From Kutzneria sp035492655 (GTDB lineage: Bacteria > Actinomycetota > Actinomycetes > Mycobacteriales > Pseudonocardiaceae), in assembly GCA_035492655.1 (NCBI GenBank), contig DATJJB010000388.1, forward strand, positions 1-12,843: 12,843 nt of DNA, in the 5' to 3' direction. The position numbers and the translations under genes are program-made. The number at the start of each line of letters is the position of its first letter. Position 1 is the first letter of the stretch. The notes under the pieces were generated by a model. That model searched no databases and was not told where the DNA came from. It saw only the letters and a program-made list of their open reading frames with translations. This document shows, piece by piece, positions 1-5,753 of the stretch.

Positions 1-63
1 GCCGATCACGATGCGCAGTCCGGAGGCCGCCTCGTGCCGATCGGGCACCTGGGACCAGGTCAT
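1..63 (-). CDS. Probable glycosyltransferase, N-terminal 21 codons only (runs off window)
   Basis: Only the first 21 codons are present. They begin with ATG at 63-61, whose TGA-overlapping ATGA is shared with the stop of the upstream transporter gene, so translation is probably coupled. The visible peptide has a short polar leader and then the hydrophobic strand LRIVIG. A strand of this kind is the usual opening of the first Rossmann domain of family 4 glycosyltransferases in actinomycetes. That assignment is inference from a very short stretch plus the neighbouring membrane genes; other Rossmann-fold enzymes would look similar. The reading frame stays open to the edge of the window. Confidence 0.45.
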   Translation of the reverse strand, partial: MTWSQVPDRHEAASGLRIVIG

Positions 64-983
64 TTCGTACTCCCGTCGTAGTGCTGGGTCATCCCGGGCG
101 CGACAAGCTGCCGGTCGCCGTCGACGACTGTATTAGCTGGGGGTGTTGGCGCCGGCCGACGCAGCGTGAGCACGACCACGCCCGCGGCGGCGACAACCGC
201 GCAGAGCAGGGCGGCTGCGGCCACGATCGGCGGTGTGTCGGTGGCCTCACCGAGCAGCACGACACCGAGCCCGACGGCGACCAACGGGTCGATCACGGTC
301 AGGCAGCCGATGACGACCTCGGGCGGCCCGCTGGCGTAGGCGTGCTGGACGAGCCAGCCGCCGACCAGGATGCCGACCGCGATGCCGGTGACCTCGGGCA
401 GCGGGAACACGCCGCCGTTGGTGAGTTGTTGCAGCGTCGCCCGCATCAGCAGGGACACGTAGCCGAAACTGACGCCGGACGCGGTGGCGAAGGCCAGGCA
501 GCGGGTGGCGCCGGTGTTGAGCGCGCCGATCGCGGCCAGCCCGCCGACCACGCCGACGACCAGCACGGTGGCCCGCAGCTCGACGTCGGCGGCGACCACG
601 GTGGCCTTGGCCTCGGTCGCGGCGAGCAGCACGAACGCGATGGTGCCGACGGTGCTGGCCCCGACCGCGCCGATGGCCACCCGGTCCAGCCGGATGTGCT
701 CGATGCGCACTGACATCACGGTGGTCAGCGCGAACGCGAGGATGCCGATCGGCTGGACCACGGACAGCGGCGCCAGTCCGAGGGCGGTGGCGTGCAGGCC
801 GGCCCCCGCGGCGGCGACGGCGATACCGGCCAGCCAGATCGGCTGTCGGGCCAGTCGCAACAGCGCCGCCAGCCGCAGGCCGCGCTCGTCGGCGCACTCG
901 CTGAGGCCGCCGTGCTGAAGCCTCGCCGACACGGCGTTGCAGCAGGCCCCGAGCACGGCCAGCATGATCGCCAGCGGGATCAT
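60..983 (-). CDS. DMT-superfamily (EamA-like) membrane transporter
   Basis: The 307-residue protein is almost entirely hydrophobic, with about nine to ten predicted membrane helices. The first runs from the N-terminus (MIPLAIMLAVLGACCNAVSA) and the last ends near residue 277, followed by a hydrophilic Pro-rich tail. The repeated pattern of a helix, a short loop and a Pro-containing helix such as LAPLSVVQPIGIL near residues 70-82, and its second-half counterpart VIGCLTVIDPLVAVGLGVVLLGE, is typical of the internally duplicated drug/metabolite transporter fold. The substrate cannot be read from sequence. The ATG at 983-981 overlaps the stop of the DUF998 gene as ATGA and is preceded by a GAGGGTGG-type ribosome site. 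Its own stop overlaps the start of the next gene in the same way. Co-translation with a probable glycosyltransferase would fit export or flipping of a glycosylated lipid or sugar, but that is speculation. Confidence 0.8.
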   Translation of the reverse strand: MIPLAIMLAVLGACCNAVSARLQHGGLSECADERGLRLAALLRLARQPIWLAGIAVAAAGAGLHATALGLAPLSVVQPIGILAFALTTVMSVRIEHIRLDRVAIGAVGASTVGTIAFVLLAATEAKATVVAADVELRATVLVVGVVGGLAAIGALNTGATRCLAFATASGVSFGYVSLLMRATLQQLTNGGVFPLPEVTGIAVGILVGGWLVQHAYASGPPEVVIGCLTVIDPLVAVGLGVVLLGEATDTPPIVAAAALLCAVVAAAGVVVLTLRRPAPTPPANTVVDGDRQLVAPGMTQHYDGSTK

Positions 984-1720
984 CGGGCACCACCCTCGAC
1001 GAGGCCGTGTGCCGTCCTACCCTGCGCCGTCACGCCTGGAGCCGCCGGGCTCGTGCCCCGCCACAACGCCGCTCCGAGCACGAACAGCAGCGCCATGTCG
1101 ATACCGAACAGTATACGCTCGGCCAATCCGAGGTAATTCTTGACGAATCCCAGAAATGGCAGCATCTCGGGCTCGTTGATGGCCAGCTGGATGAGCGCGA
1201 ACGTGCCGAGCACGATTGTGCTTGCCATGGCCAGCCGCAGCACGACCGGGGCGAACCGCTCCCACCCCCGGGTCAGCTGACACCGCCTGGCCAGCAGGAA
1301 TCCCGCCGCCGACAGGCACGGGAAGAAGAAGATGGCGGCCCACCGGTGCACCGCGCCGGAAAGGGACTGCACACCGTCGGTCGGATCCGTCGGAAAAACC
1401 AGCGCCACTGCGAGACCGACACACCAGACCGTGACGAGAACAATGAGAACCGTACCCCGAACAATGCCGGCGCCGGCCAGTCCGACCATGAGTGCGACGG
1501 AGCCTATGGTTAACGCGACCAGGCTCGTGTCGAAATACCGGGACCCCTGCTGCGCGAAAACATAGTCGCTGATGGTGTGCTTGATCGGATTGAGCTGCCC
1601 GCTGGACTCCAGGTGCAGGTAGACCATCGGGAGCAACGCGGCGACAAAGCTGACGATCGCGAGCAGCGCCCACGTTCGCCGCCCGTCCCTGGCTCGGCCC
1701 CCGGCCGCCTGGTCACTCAC
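980..1720 (-). CDS. DUF998 family multi-pass membrane protein
   Basis: With the start used here the protein has 246 residues and about six membrane segments. It matches the DUF998 pattern: a first helix followed by a luminal YLHL, then HTISDYVF, a central helix pair, VHRWAAIFFF, and a late NYLGLAERILFGIDMALLF segment with the conserved ER. Members of this family are integral membrane proteins of unknown function. The GTG at 1720-1718 is preferred because a strong GAGGTGAG ribosome site lies 10 bases upstream. An in-frame GTG at 1750 would add ten residues but places that site inside the gene. It is the first gene of a minus-strand operon, and its stop overlaps the start of the transporter gene (ATGA). 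A long, structured leader and a CRP-like site lie upstream. Confidence 0.85.
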   Translation of the reverse strand: MSDQAAGGRARDGRRTWALLAIVSFVAALLPMVYLHLESSGQLNPIKHTISDYVFAQQGSRYFDTSLVALTIGSVALMVGLAGAGIVRGTVLIVLVTVWCVGLAVALVFPTDPTDGVQSLSGAVHRWAAIFFFPCLSAAGFLLARRCQLTRGWERFAPVVLRLAMASTIVLGTFALIQLAINEPEMLPFLGFVKNYLGLAERILFGIDMALLFVLGAALWRGTSPAAPGVTAQGRTAHGLVEGGAR

Positions 1721-1730
1721 GGCGTCGATT

Positions 1731-1738
1731 CTCACCTC
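1731..1738 (-). promoter_or_regulatory. Ribosome binding site deciding the DUF998 start
   Basis: GAGGTGAG on the minus strand is an extended match to the 16S anti-Shine-Dalgarno. It sits 10 bases before GTG 1720-1718 and lies inside the alternative longer reading frame that would start at 1750. The same GAGGTGAGAATC string also precedes the DUF1996 gene. Confidence 0.6.
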
Positions 1739-1771
1739 ATCCGCACACACGGGTCCATGGGGGACACCCCT

Positions 1772-1800
1772 GGTTCGACGGTGGGGAAAACCCCCGAACC
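1772..1800 (-). other. Bulged hairpin in the DUF998 operon leader
   Basis: Outer arms GGTTCG (1772-1777) and CGAACC (1795-1800) enclose inner arms GGGG/CCCC with an AAAA loop (TTTT on the transcript). A five-base bulge (1778-1782) lies on one side only. If the promoter predicted at 1933-1962 is real, this lies in the 5' leader about 50-80 bases before the start codon. It could be a leader RNA structure; it matches no riboswitch class that I recognise. Confidence 0.3.
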
Positions 1801-1830
1801 GGCCGGGCCGAACACCACCAGGCGCAGGTG

Positions 1831-1855
1831 ACAGGCCCTCGACAGGCGAGCCTGT
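1831..1855. repeat. Clustered ACAGGC repeats, direct and inverted
   Basis: ACAGGC occurs at 1831-1836 and 1842-1847, and its complement GCCTGT at 1850-1855. The last two form a near-contiguous palindrome (ACAGGC-GA-GCCTGT). The cluster is in non-coding DNA between the CRP-like site and the DUF998 gene. It could be a protein-binding site or part of a leader structure. Confidence 0.25.
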
Positions 1856-1932
1856 TCGGCGAATCCCCGGTCAGCGGCACCGTACCGGCCGGCCGACAGC
1901 CCACCGACAGGATCGACCGCGTGGCGTCCCAC

Positions 1933-1962
1933 ACTATCGTGTGTGATGCGGATCACATTCAA
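1933..1962 (-). promoter_or_regulatory. Candidate sigma-70-type promoter for the DUF998 operon
   Basis: On the minus strand TTGAAT (1962-1957) resembles a -35 element and GATAGT (1938-1933) a -10 element, separated by 18 bases. The surrounding stretch is notably AT-richer than the rest of the window. Transcription would start near 1926, giving a leader of about 205 bases before GTG 1720. No other gene on either strand would be served by a promoter here. The spacer is almost filled by the CRP-like palindrome. The prediction rests on consensus and position only. Confidence 0.35.
1942..1957. promoter_or_regulatory. CRP/GlxR-like operator, perfect palindrome
   Basis: TGTGATGCGGATCACA is a perfect match to TGTGA-N6-TCACA, the site bound by cAMP-receptor-type regulators (CRP in enterics, GlxR/Cmr/Crp in actinobacteria). 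It lies between the predicted -35 and -10 of the minus-strand promoter for the DUF998 operon. A site in that position would be expected to repress rather than activate. The match is directly visible; the identity of the regulator is inferred. Confidence 0.6.
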
Positions 1963-2007
1963 TTTTGGTCACGATCAGGTTTCAGAATGACAGTTGATCT
2001 TCGCGTA

Positions 2008-2024
2008 TCTCAGCGTTCTCTCAG
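2008..2024. repeat. TCTCAG direct repeat at 11-base spacing
   Basis: TCTCAG occurs at 2008-2013 and 2019-2024, one helical turn apart, in an AT-rich stretch about 45-60 bases upstream of the predicted -35 for the DUF998 operon. Eleven-base direct repeats are the usual form of OmpR/PhoB-type response-regulator sites, but two six-base units are weak evidence. I see nothing else in 2025-2130. Confidence 0.2.
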
Positions 2025-2136
2025 TTAATGGGTTATCGCTTTCCTGTCGTGTTCACCGAAGCCCTTGCGGATGTTGGCAGACGGTTTACGCCGCGTTCAT
2101 CGCGGACCCGCGGCCGAAATAGACGTAAAACGGCGA

Positions 2137-2169
2137 ACACCCCGCCCGGCTGGCTGCCGGGCGGGGTGT
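2137..2169 (-). terminator. Terminator of the lipoprotein-DUF4142-DUF1996 operon
   Basis: A perfect 14-base-pair GC-rich stem (2137-2150 with 2156-2169) with a five-base loop lies 62 bases after the DUF1996 stop. On the minus strand it is followed by TTCGCCGTTTTACG, a modest T-containing tail. Strong hairpins with short or no T-tracts are normal for actinomycete terminators. Confidence 0.8.
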
Positions 2170-2230
2170 CCGCAGGGTGGGCGTCGTGCTGGCTGGCCGC
2201 ATACGCGGCACGGCGCCCCGAGGTGGCTCG

Positions 2231-3715
2231 CTACTGGTTGTCGGCCAGGGAGCAGCCCGCCATCGAGACCAGGTTGCCCTGCGGCTGCGGAGCCCTGGCC
2301 TGGTTGAACAGGTTGAGGATCTGGTTGATCAGGAACTGCCGGTTGTTCTGCAGCGGGCCCATGATGGAGTTGTTCACGAAGTCCTGCGTCGCCTGGTCGC
2401 CGGCCGCCTGCAACCGGTTGTTGGCGTCGTTGAGGAAGTTGTCCATCTGGTCCAGGTCCTGGGTGACCGAGGACTTCACCGACGCCGGGATGGCCGGCAT
2501 CTTCTGCCGCACGTCCGGGCAGGTCACCTTCTGGTTGGCCGCCGGCTGGCCGCCGTTGTTCTTGCCGCCGCCCGCGTTGCCACCGTTGTTGGCGCCACCG
2601 CCGTTGTTGGCGCCACCGTTGTTGCCGCCGCCCTGGGGCTGGTTCACGCACTGCTGGCCGTTGTTGATGCAGCTGACGACGCCGTTCATCTGCTGAGCGC
2701 TCATCACGTTCTCGGTGTCGGCGTGGTCGGTCGCCGGGTTGTGCAGCTGCCCGTCGAAACCGTCGACCGCGAACACCGAGCCGTTGGGGATGGCCTGGTA
2801 CACCAGGTCGTACTCCAGCGCCGGCACCGCCTTGGTGCCCTTGGGGCACTGGCCGTTGGCCTTGGGGAACACGATGTGCGTGCGGTGGTTGGCCGAGTCG
2901 GTGTTCTTGCCGTCCCAGCAGGACGCGAACTTCATGATCCGCTCGACCGAGCTGCCCTGCGGGCACACCGGGTACTTGTTGGTCAGCCGGTTCTCGAAGC
3001 CGGTGCAGGTCCAGGTGGCCTTGGCGTTGGCAGGACCGTTGGTGACCTCCTTGGCGTCACCCATGATCGACCGCAGGAACTTCGGCGACGCGACCACCTT
3101 GCTGGCGCCGCCGCTGGTGAACTTGATCGTCGCCTGGCTCGGCTCGACCAGCCGGCCGATGTTGCCCTTGTCCGGGCCCTGCTGGGTGTTCTGCTTGCCG
3201 TTGGCTTCCTGCTTGATCCGGATGACCGGCCAGTAGTACGTGGACTTGTCGCCGTTGGCGCAGGTGGTGCCGCCGGCGTCCAGGCTGCGGTCGTTGGAGC
3301 GGGCCGTGGTGGTCCGGTTGCCGACGTAGTCGTGCACGTGCAGGGCCCCGTGGTCGAGGCCCGGCGTGACGATGAAGTTGTCGGAGTTGTGGTGGTTGTT
3401 CTGGTTGGTGCCGCAGTCCTCGGTGAAGGTGCCGCTGGCGCCTGCCGTCTTGGTGTTGTTGTTGGGCTGGACCTTCTTGATGTCGATGAAGTCGTTGGCG
3501 AACGGGCCGATCTTGTCCGAACCGGGCTTCGGCGCCTTGGCCAGCAGGGCCTGCACGCTCTTCATCTCGGGCGAGTCGCCGGTGGCGGCGAACGAATCGC
3601 CCGCGCCGGCTGCGACTGCGATGCCTGCGGCCGATCCGGCGGCCAACACGAGGCCGCCGATCACCGCGGTCAGCCGCATCCCGCGGGACCAGGGCGTCCT
3701 AGTTTTTCCGAACAC
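2231..3715 (-). CDS. Secreted DUF1996-domain protein with extra C-terminal Cys-bracketed domain
   Basis: The 494-residue protein has a basic N-terminus and a hydrophobic signal segment at about 14-36. A DUF1996 domain follows at about 97-345, recognisable by DCGTNQNNHHNSDNFIV, the HVHDYVGN motif and the GTTCANGDKSTYYWPV motif. DUF1996 occurs in secreted actinobacterial and fungal proteins of unknown function. A Gly/Asn-rich linker (about 361-389) leads to a mostly helical domain at about 396-494, bracketed by C399 and C488. There are ten cysteines (101, 152, 237, 251, 266, 290, 349, 356, 399, 488), an even number that fits an exported disulfide-bonded protein. The GTG start at 3715 has GAGGTGAG a few bases upstream. 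It is the last gene of a three-gene operon, 14 bases after the DUF4142 stop and followed by a hairpin terminator. The role is not known; a wall-associated function is inference. Confidence 0.85.
   Translation of the reverse strand: MFGKTRTPWSRGMRLTAVIGGLVLAAGSAAGIAVAAGAGDSFAATGDSPEMKSVQALLAKAPKPGSDKIGPFANDFIDIKKVQPNNNTKTAGASGTFTEDCGTNQNNHHNSDNFIVTPGLDHGALHVHDYVGNRTTTARSNDRSLDAGGTTCANGDKSTYYWPVIRIKQEANGKQNTQQGPDKGNIGRLVEPSQATIKFTSGGASKVVASPKFLRSIMGDAKEVTNGPANAKATWTCTGFENRLTNKYPVCPQGSSVERIMKFASCWDGKNTDSANHRTHIVFPKANGQCPKGTKAVPALEYDLVYQAIPNGSVFAVDGFDGQLHNPATDHADTENVMSAQQMNGVVSCINNGQQCVNQPQGGGNNGGANNGGGANNGGNAGGGKNNGGQPAANQKVTCPDVRQKMPAIPASVKSSVTQDLDQMDNFLNDANNRLQAAGDQATQDFVNNSIMGPLQNNRQFLINQILNLFNQARAPQPQGNLVSMAGCSLADNQ
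2583..2618. repeat. 18-bp tandem repeat inside the DUF1996 gene
   Basis: Two exact, adjacent 18-base units (2583-2600 and 2601-2618), flanked by degenerate GTTGTT/GCCGCC copies from about 2550 to 2635, encode the Gly/Asn-rich linker. The repeat is in frame (six codons), so slippage would change linker length without breaking the gene. Confidence 0.75.
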
Positions 3716-3729
3716 TGATTCTCACCTCG

Positions 3730-4509
3730 TCATGCGGAGTTGACGACCCTGCGGATGATCATCACGGTGCCCCAGGCCAACGCTCCGATGAGCAGCACGC
3801 CGACGAGGACCACGGCCGGGGACGGCCGATCGTCGGTTGGCTGCGTCGTGCTGTTGGACTGCTGGGTCACCTGCGCCGTCGTCGGGGTGGCGCCGCCCTG
3901 GCCGGCTGCGCCGGCCTGGGCCTGATCGGTCGTCTGAGGAAGGGCCGGATCGGGAAGCGAGGCCGAGTCCACCAACTTGGTGTCCTCGAGCACGGTCATG
4001 TGCTTCATGACCGTGCCGACCGCGCTCTGAGCGAACTGCTTGATCAGATCGTTCTTGGTCCCCGCACGCGCCGCGGCGACTGCCGTGAAAACCTTTCCGT
4101 TCCCCTGGCGAGCCAGGTTCACGTAGTCGTGGTCGAAGGTCGCACCCGCCTCGTCGTGCAGCTGCGAGAGCCATCCCTGCTGGTCGGCGTCCGGTTGGCC
4201 GGGCAGTTGAACGCCCAGCTTCCCGGCGAGCTGCGCCGCCTGCTGGTTGAGTGCCGTGTCGTCGGCCACCAGGGTCGCCGCGGCGGTGCGAACCACCGCC
4301 GCCTGCGCCTGGTTGCGGGCCATGCCACCGGCCTGGATCTCCCACATGGCCGACTGCATGACCATGGTGAGCACGTCCTGGTCGCTCTGGCTGGCGCTCG
4401 AGCCGTCGCCCTGATCCCCCGGCGCTGCCGCATGCGCCACCGCCGCCATGATCGGGGACATCATGGCGAGCACGGCGGCCGCGAGCAGCACGAGGATCCG
4501 GGCGATCAT
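3730..4509 (-). CDS. DUF4142 exported protein with C-terminal membrane anchor
   Basis: The 259-residue protein has a signal peptide (about 1-28, ending AHAAA) and a DUF4142 helical domain at about 43-178. Family hallmarks are the early DQDVLTMVMQSAMWEIQAG helix, QLHDEAGATFDHDYVNLA and the late helix carrying HMTVLED. A Gln/Thr/Pro-rich spacer (185-229) leads to one membrane helix at 231-251 and a short basic tail (RRVVNSA), so the domain should face outward on a stalk. DUF4142 proteins are small exported helical-bundle proteins, widespread in bacteria and of unclear function. The ATG at 4509-4507 overlaps the lipoprotein stop as ATGA. The frame is open further upstream, but that part is an out-of-frame shadow of the lipoprotein gene. 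It lies between the lipoprotein and DUF1996 genes in one operon. Confidence 0.85.
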   Translation of the reverse strand: MIARILVLLAAAVLAMMSPIMAAVAHAAAPGDQGDGSSASQSDQDVLTMVMQSAMWEIQAGGMARNQAQAAVVRTAAATLVADDTALNQQAAQLAGKLGVQLPGQPDADQQGWLSQLHDEAGATFDHDYVNLARQGNGKVFTAVAAARAGTKNDLIKQFAQSAVGTVMKHMTVLEDTKLVDSASLPDPALPQTTDQAQAGAAGQGGATPTTAQVTQQSNSTTQPTDDRPSPAVVLVGVLLIGALAWGTVMIIRRVVNSA

Positions 4510-5030
4510 GACGTGGTCGCCGCCTTCTTGCCGTCGGGACCGATGGCGAACCACATCCCGCCCTGGTTCTGCCCGGTGGTGTCGCCGGGCTTCTGGTCGG
4601 GCGCGTACCGGTACAGCGGCTGGCCGCCGAGCGTCATCTGCTTGGTGCCGTCGGAGCGGGTGACCTCGCCGACCAGACCCTGGCCGACGCCCTGCACGGT
4701 GACGGAGCCGTCCTGGGCCGACACCGGCTCCCAGGTCAGCGCGCACTCGCCGTCGCAGGTCGCCTTGGGCGGCGACGCCGAGTCGTGGCTGAACATGTAG
4801 AGGGTGAAGCCCTGGTCGTCCACCACGACCTTGCCCAGGGTGGTGTTGGCCACGCTGAGCACGGCGTTGTTGACCGGTGTGTCGGCGTCCGTCGTGTACG
4901 CCGGGGCAACGGTGGCCTCGGCCGCGGTCGCGGCCTGCGACCCGCCCGAACAGGCGGACAGCAGTGCCAGCGGCAGCAGGCCCAGCGAGGCGACGGCCGT
5001 CATCCGGCCACGGCGGTGGCGCAGCTGCAC
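4506..5030 (-). CDS. Lipoprotein with two Yx(F/W/Y)xxD secreted repeats (COG4315-like)
   Basis: The 174-residue product has a basic n-region (QLRHRRGR), a hydrophobic core and a lipobox LLSAC. Cys27 is the expected lipidation site, followed by a Gly/Ser/Ala spacer. The mature part holds two copies of the secreted repeat (PF03640 type), each with the signature Yx(F/W/Y)xxD: Y78-M-F80-S-H-D83 and Y140-R-Y142-A-P-D145. A CDGEC pair (C92, C96) closes the first repeat, and a GGMWFAI strand lies near the end of the second. The family's biochemical role is not established. The GTG at 5030 is chosen because AAAGGA lies seven bases upstream; an ATG at 5108 would add 26 arginine-rich residues before the signal peptide. 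It is the first gene of the operon lipoprotein-DUF4142-DUF1996 and is divergent from the SigL-like sigma gene. Confidence 0.88.
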   Translation of the reverse strand: MQLRHRRGRMTAVASLGLLPLALLSACSGGSQAATAAEATVAPAYTTDADTPVNNAVLSVANTTLGKVVVDDQGFTLYMFSHDSASPPKATCDGECALTWEPVSAQDGSVTVQGVGQGLVGEVTRSDGTKQMTLGGQPLYRYAPDQKPGDTTGQNQGGMWFAIGPDGKKAATTS

Positions 5031-5037
5031 GGTGGCG

Positions 5038-5043
5038 TCCTTT
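5038..5043 (-). promoter_or_regulatory. Ribosome binding site deciding the lipoprotein start
   Basis: AAAGGA on the minus strand lies seven bases before GTG 5030-5028. It places the start directly before a normal lipoprotein signal peptide and argues against the longer frame from 5108. Confidence 0.65.
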
Positions 5044-5065
5044 CGAGCGGGAGAAGGGTCGCCAC

Positions 5066-5095
5066 TAAGTACTCTGCGCGGCCGGATTCGGCTCA
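5066..5095 (-). promoter_or_regulatory. Candidate promoter of the lipoprotein operon
   Basis: TGAGCC (5095-5090) and TACTTA (5071-5066) on the minus strand are 18 bases apart, about 36 bases before the start codon. TGAGCC differs at one base from the TGAACC -35 reported for mycobacterial SigL promoters, and the 18-base spacing also agrees. The -10 does not match the SigL CGTGTC element and looks more like a housekeeping hexamer. I could not find a clear promoter for the sigma gene on the plus strand. Confidence 0.22.
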
Positions 5096-5183
5096 TTCGT
5101 GGATGCAACCGCTCACATTCACAGTTGACCGTGACCGAAAACTACCGAGAGTGCACTTCCCCAAACACGTCCGTGGCATCAAG

Positions 5184-5753
5184 ATGTCTCCCGTGGTGCG
5201 GTACCGGATGACCAGACGCGACCAGCCCGTGGCGGCCAACGCCGCCGGCGGGGACTCGACGCTGGTCACCGCCCTCTACCAGGAACATCGCGGCGCGCTG
5301 TTCGGCCATGTGCTCCGGTTGACCGGCGGCGACCAGCAGTGGGCCGAGGACGTGGTGCAGGAGACCCTGTTCCGGGCCTGGCGCAACGCCGACAAGCTCG
5401 ACGACGCCCCCGGCCTGCTCCGGGCGTGGCTGTTCACCGTCGCGCGCCGAATCGTGATCGACGGCCGGCGGAGCAAGGGCGCCCGGCCGCCGGAGACCGA
5501 GGCCGGGCCGCTGGAGATGGTGGCGGTGCCCGACGGCACGGACAAGGCGCTGTCGGCCATGGTGGTGGCCGAGGCGTTGCGCAGCCTGTCGCCCGAGCAC
5601 CGCGAGGCTATCCTGCAGACATACCTCAAGGACCGGACCGTGAACGAGGCGGCCGAGGTCCTCGGGGTGCCGCCGGGCACGGTGAAGAGCCGGGTGTACT
5701 ACGCACTGCGGGCCCTGCGGCGAGCCTTGCAGGATCGGGGGATGACCACATGA
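5184..5753 (+). CDS. ECF sigma factor, SigL-like
   Basis: The 189-residue protein has a sigma-70 region 2 at about 27-97, with LYQEHRGALFGHVLRLTGGD, AEDVVQETLFRAW (the core-binding helix) and LRAWLFTVARRIVIDGRR. A short variable linker leads to region 4 at about 127-180, with the helix-turn-helix VNEAAEVLGVPPGTVKSR. There is no C-terminal extension. The arrangement and wording resemble M. tuberculosis SigL (ECF19 group), whose partner RslA also follows in an overlapping frame. It would direct RNA polymerase to a small regulon when released from its anti-sigma factor. The start is uncertain: ATG 5184 or ATG 5208 (181 residues) are both possible, and neither has a strong ribosome site. Its stop overlaps the anti-sigma start (ATGA), so the two should be made in step. 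It is divergent from the lipoprotein operon. Confidence 0.88.
   Translation: MSPVVRYRMTRRDQPVAANAAGGDSTLVTALYQEHRGALFGHVLRLTGGDQQWAEDVVQETLFRAWRNADKLDDAPGLLRAWLFTVARRIVIDGRRSKGARPPETEAGPLEMVAVPDGTDKALSAMVVAEALRSLSPEHREAILQTYLKDRTVNEAAEVLGVPPGTVKSRVYYALRALRRALQDRGMTT

Noticed and set aside
1732..1962. Short minus-strand frames in the DUF998 leader (from 1962 and from 1934)
   Set aside because: They overlap the predicted promoter, have no ribosome site and no recognisable product; they could be leader peptides but nothing supports it.
1828..2028. 66-codon plus-strand frame in the intergenic region
   Set aside because: It crosses the CRP-like site and the AT-rich promoter region, with no ribosome site and atypical codon usage at its end.
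2050..2062. GTTCACCGAAG resembling one unit of a Pho box
   Set aside because: A Pho box needs at least two such units 11 bases apart; the following 11 bases do not match.
2177..3718. Long plus-strand open frame (513 codons) across the DUF1996 gene
   Set aside because: It is antisense to a gene with a clear signal peptide, conserved motifs and ribosome site; its product is Val/Gly/Arg-rich with no recognisable domain, as expected for a GC-rich shadow frame.
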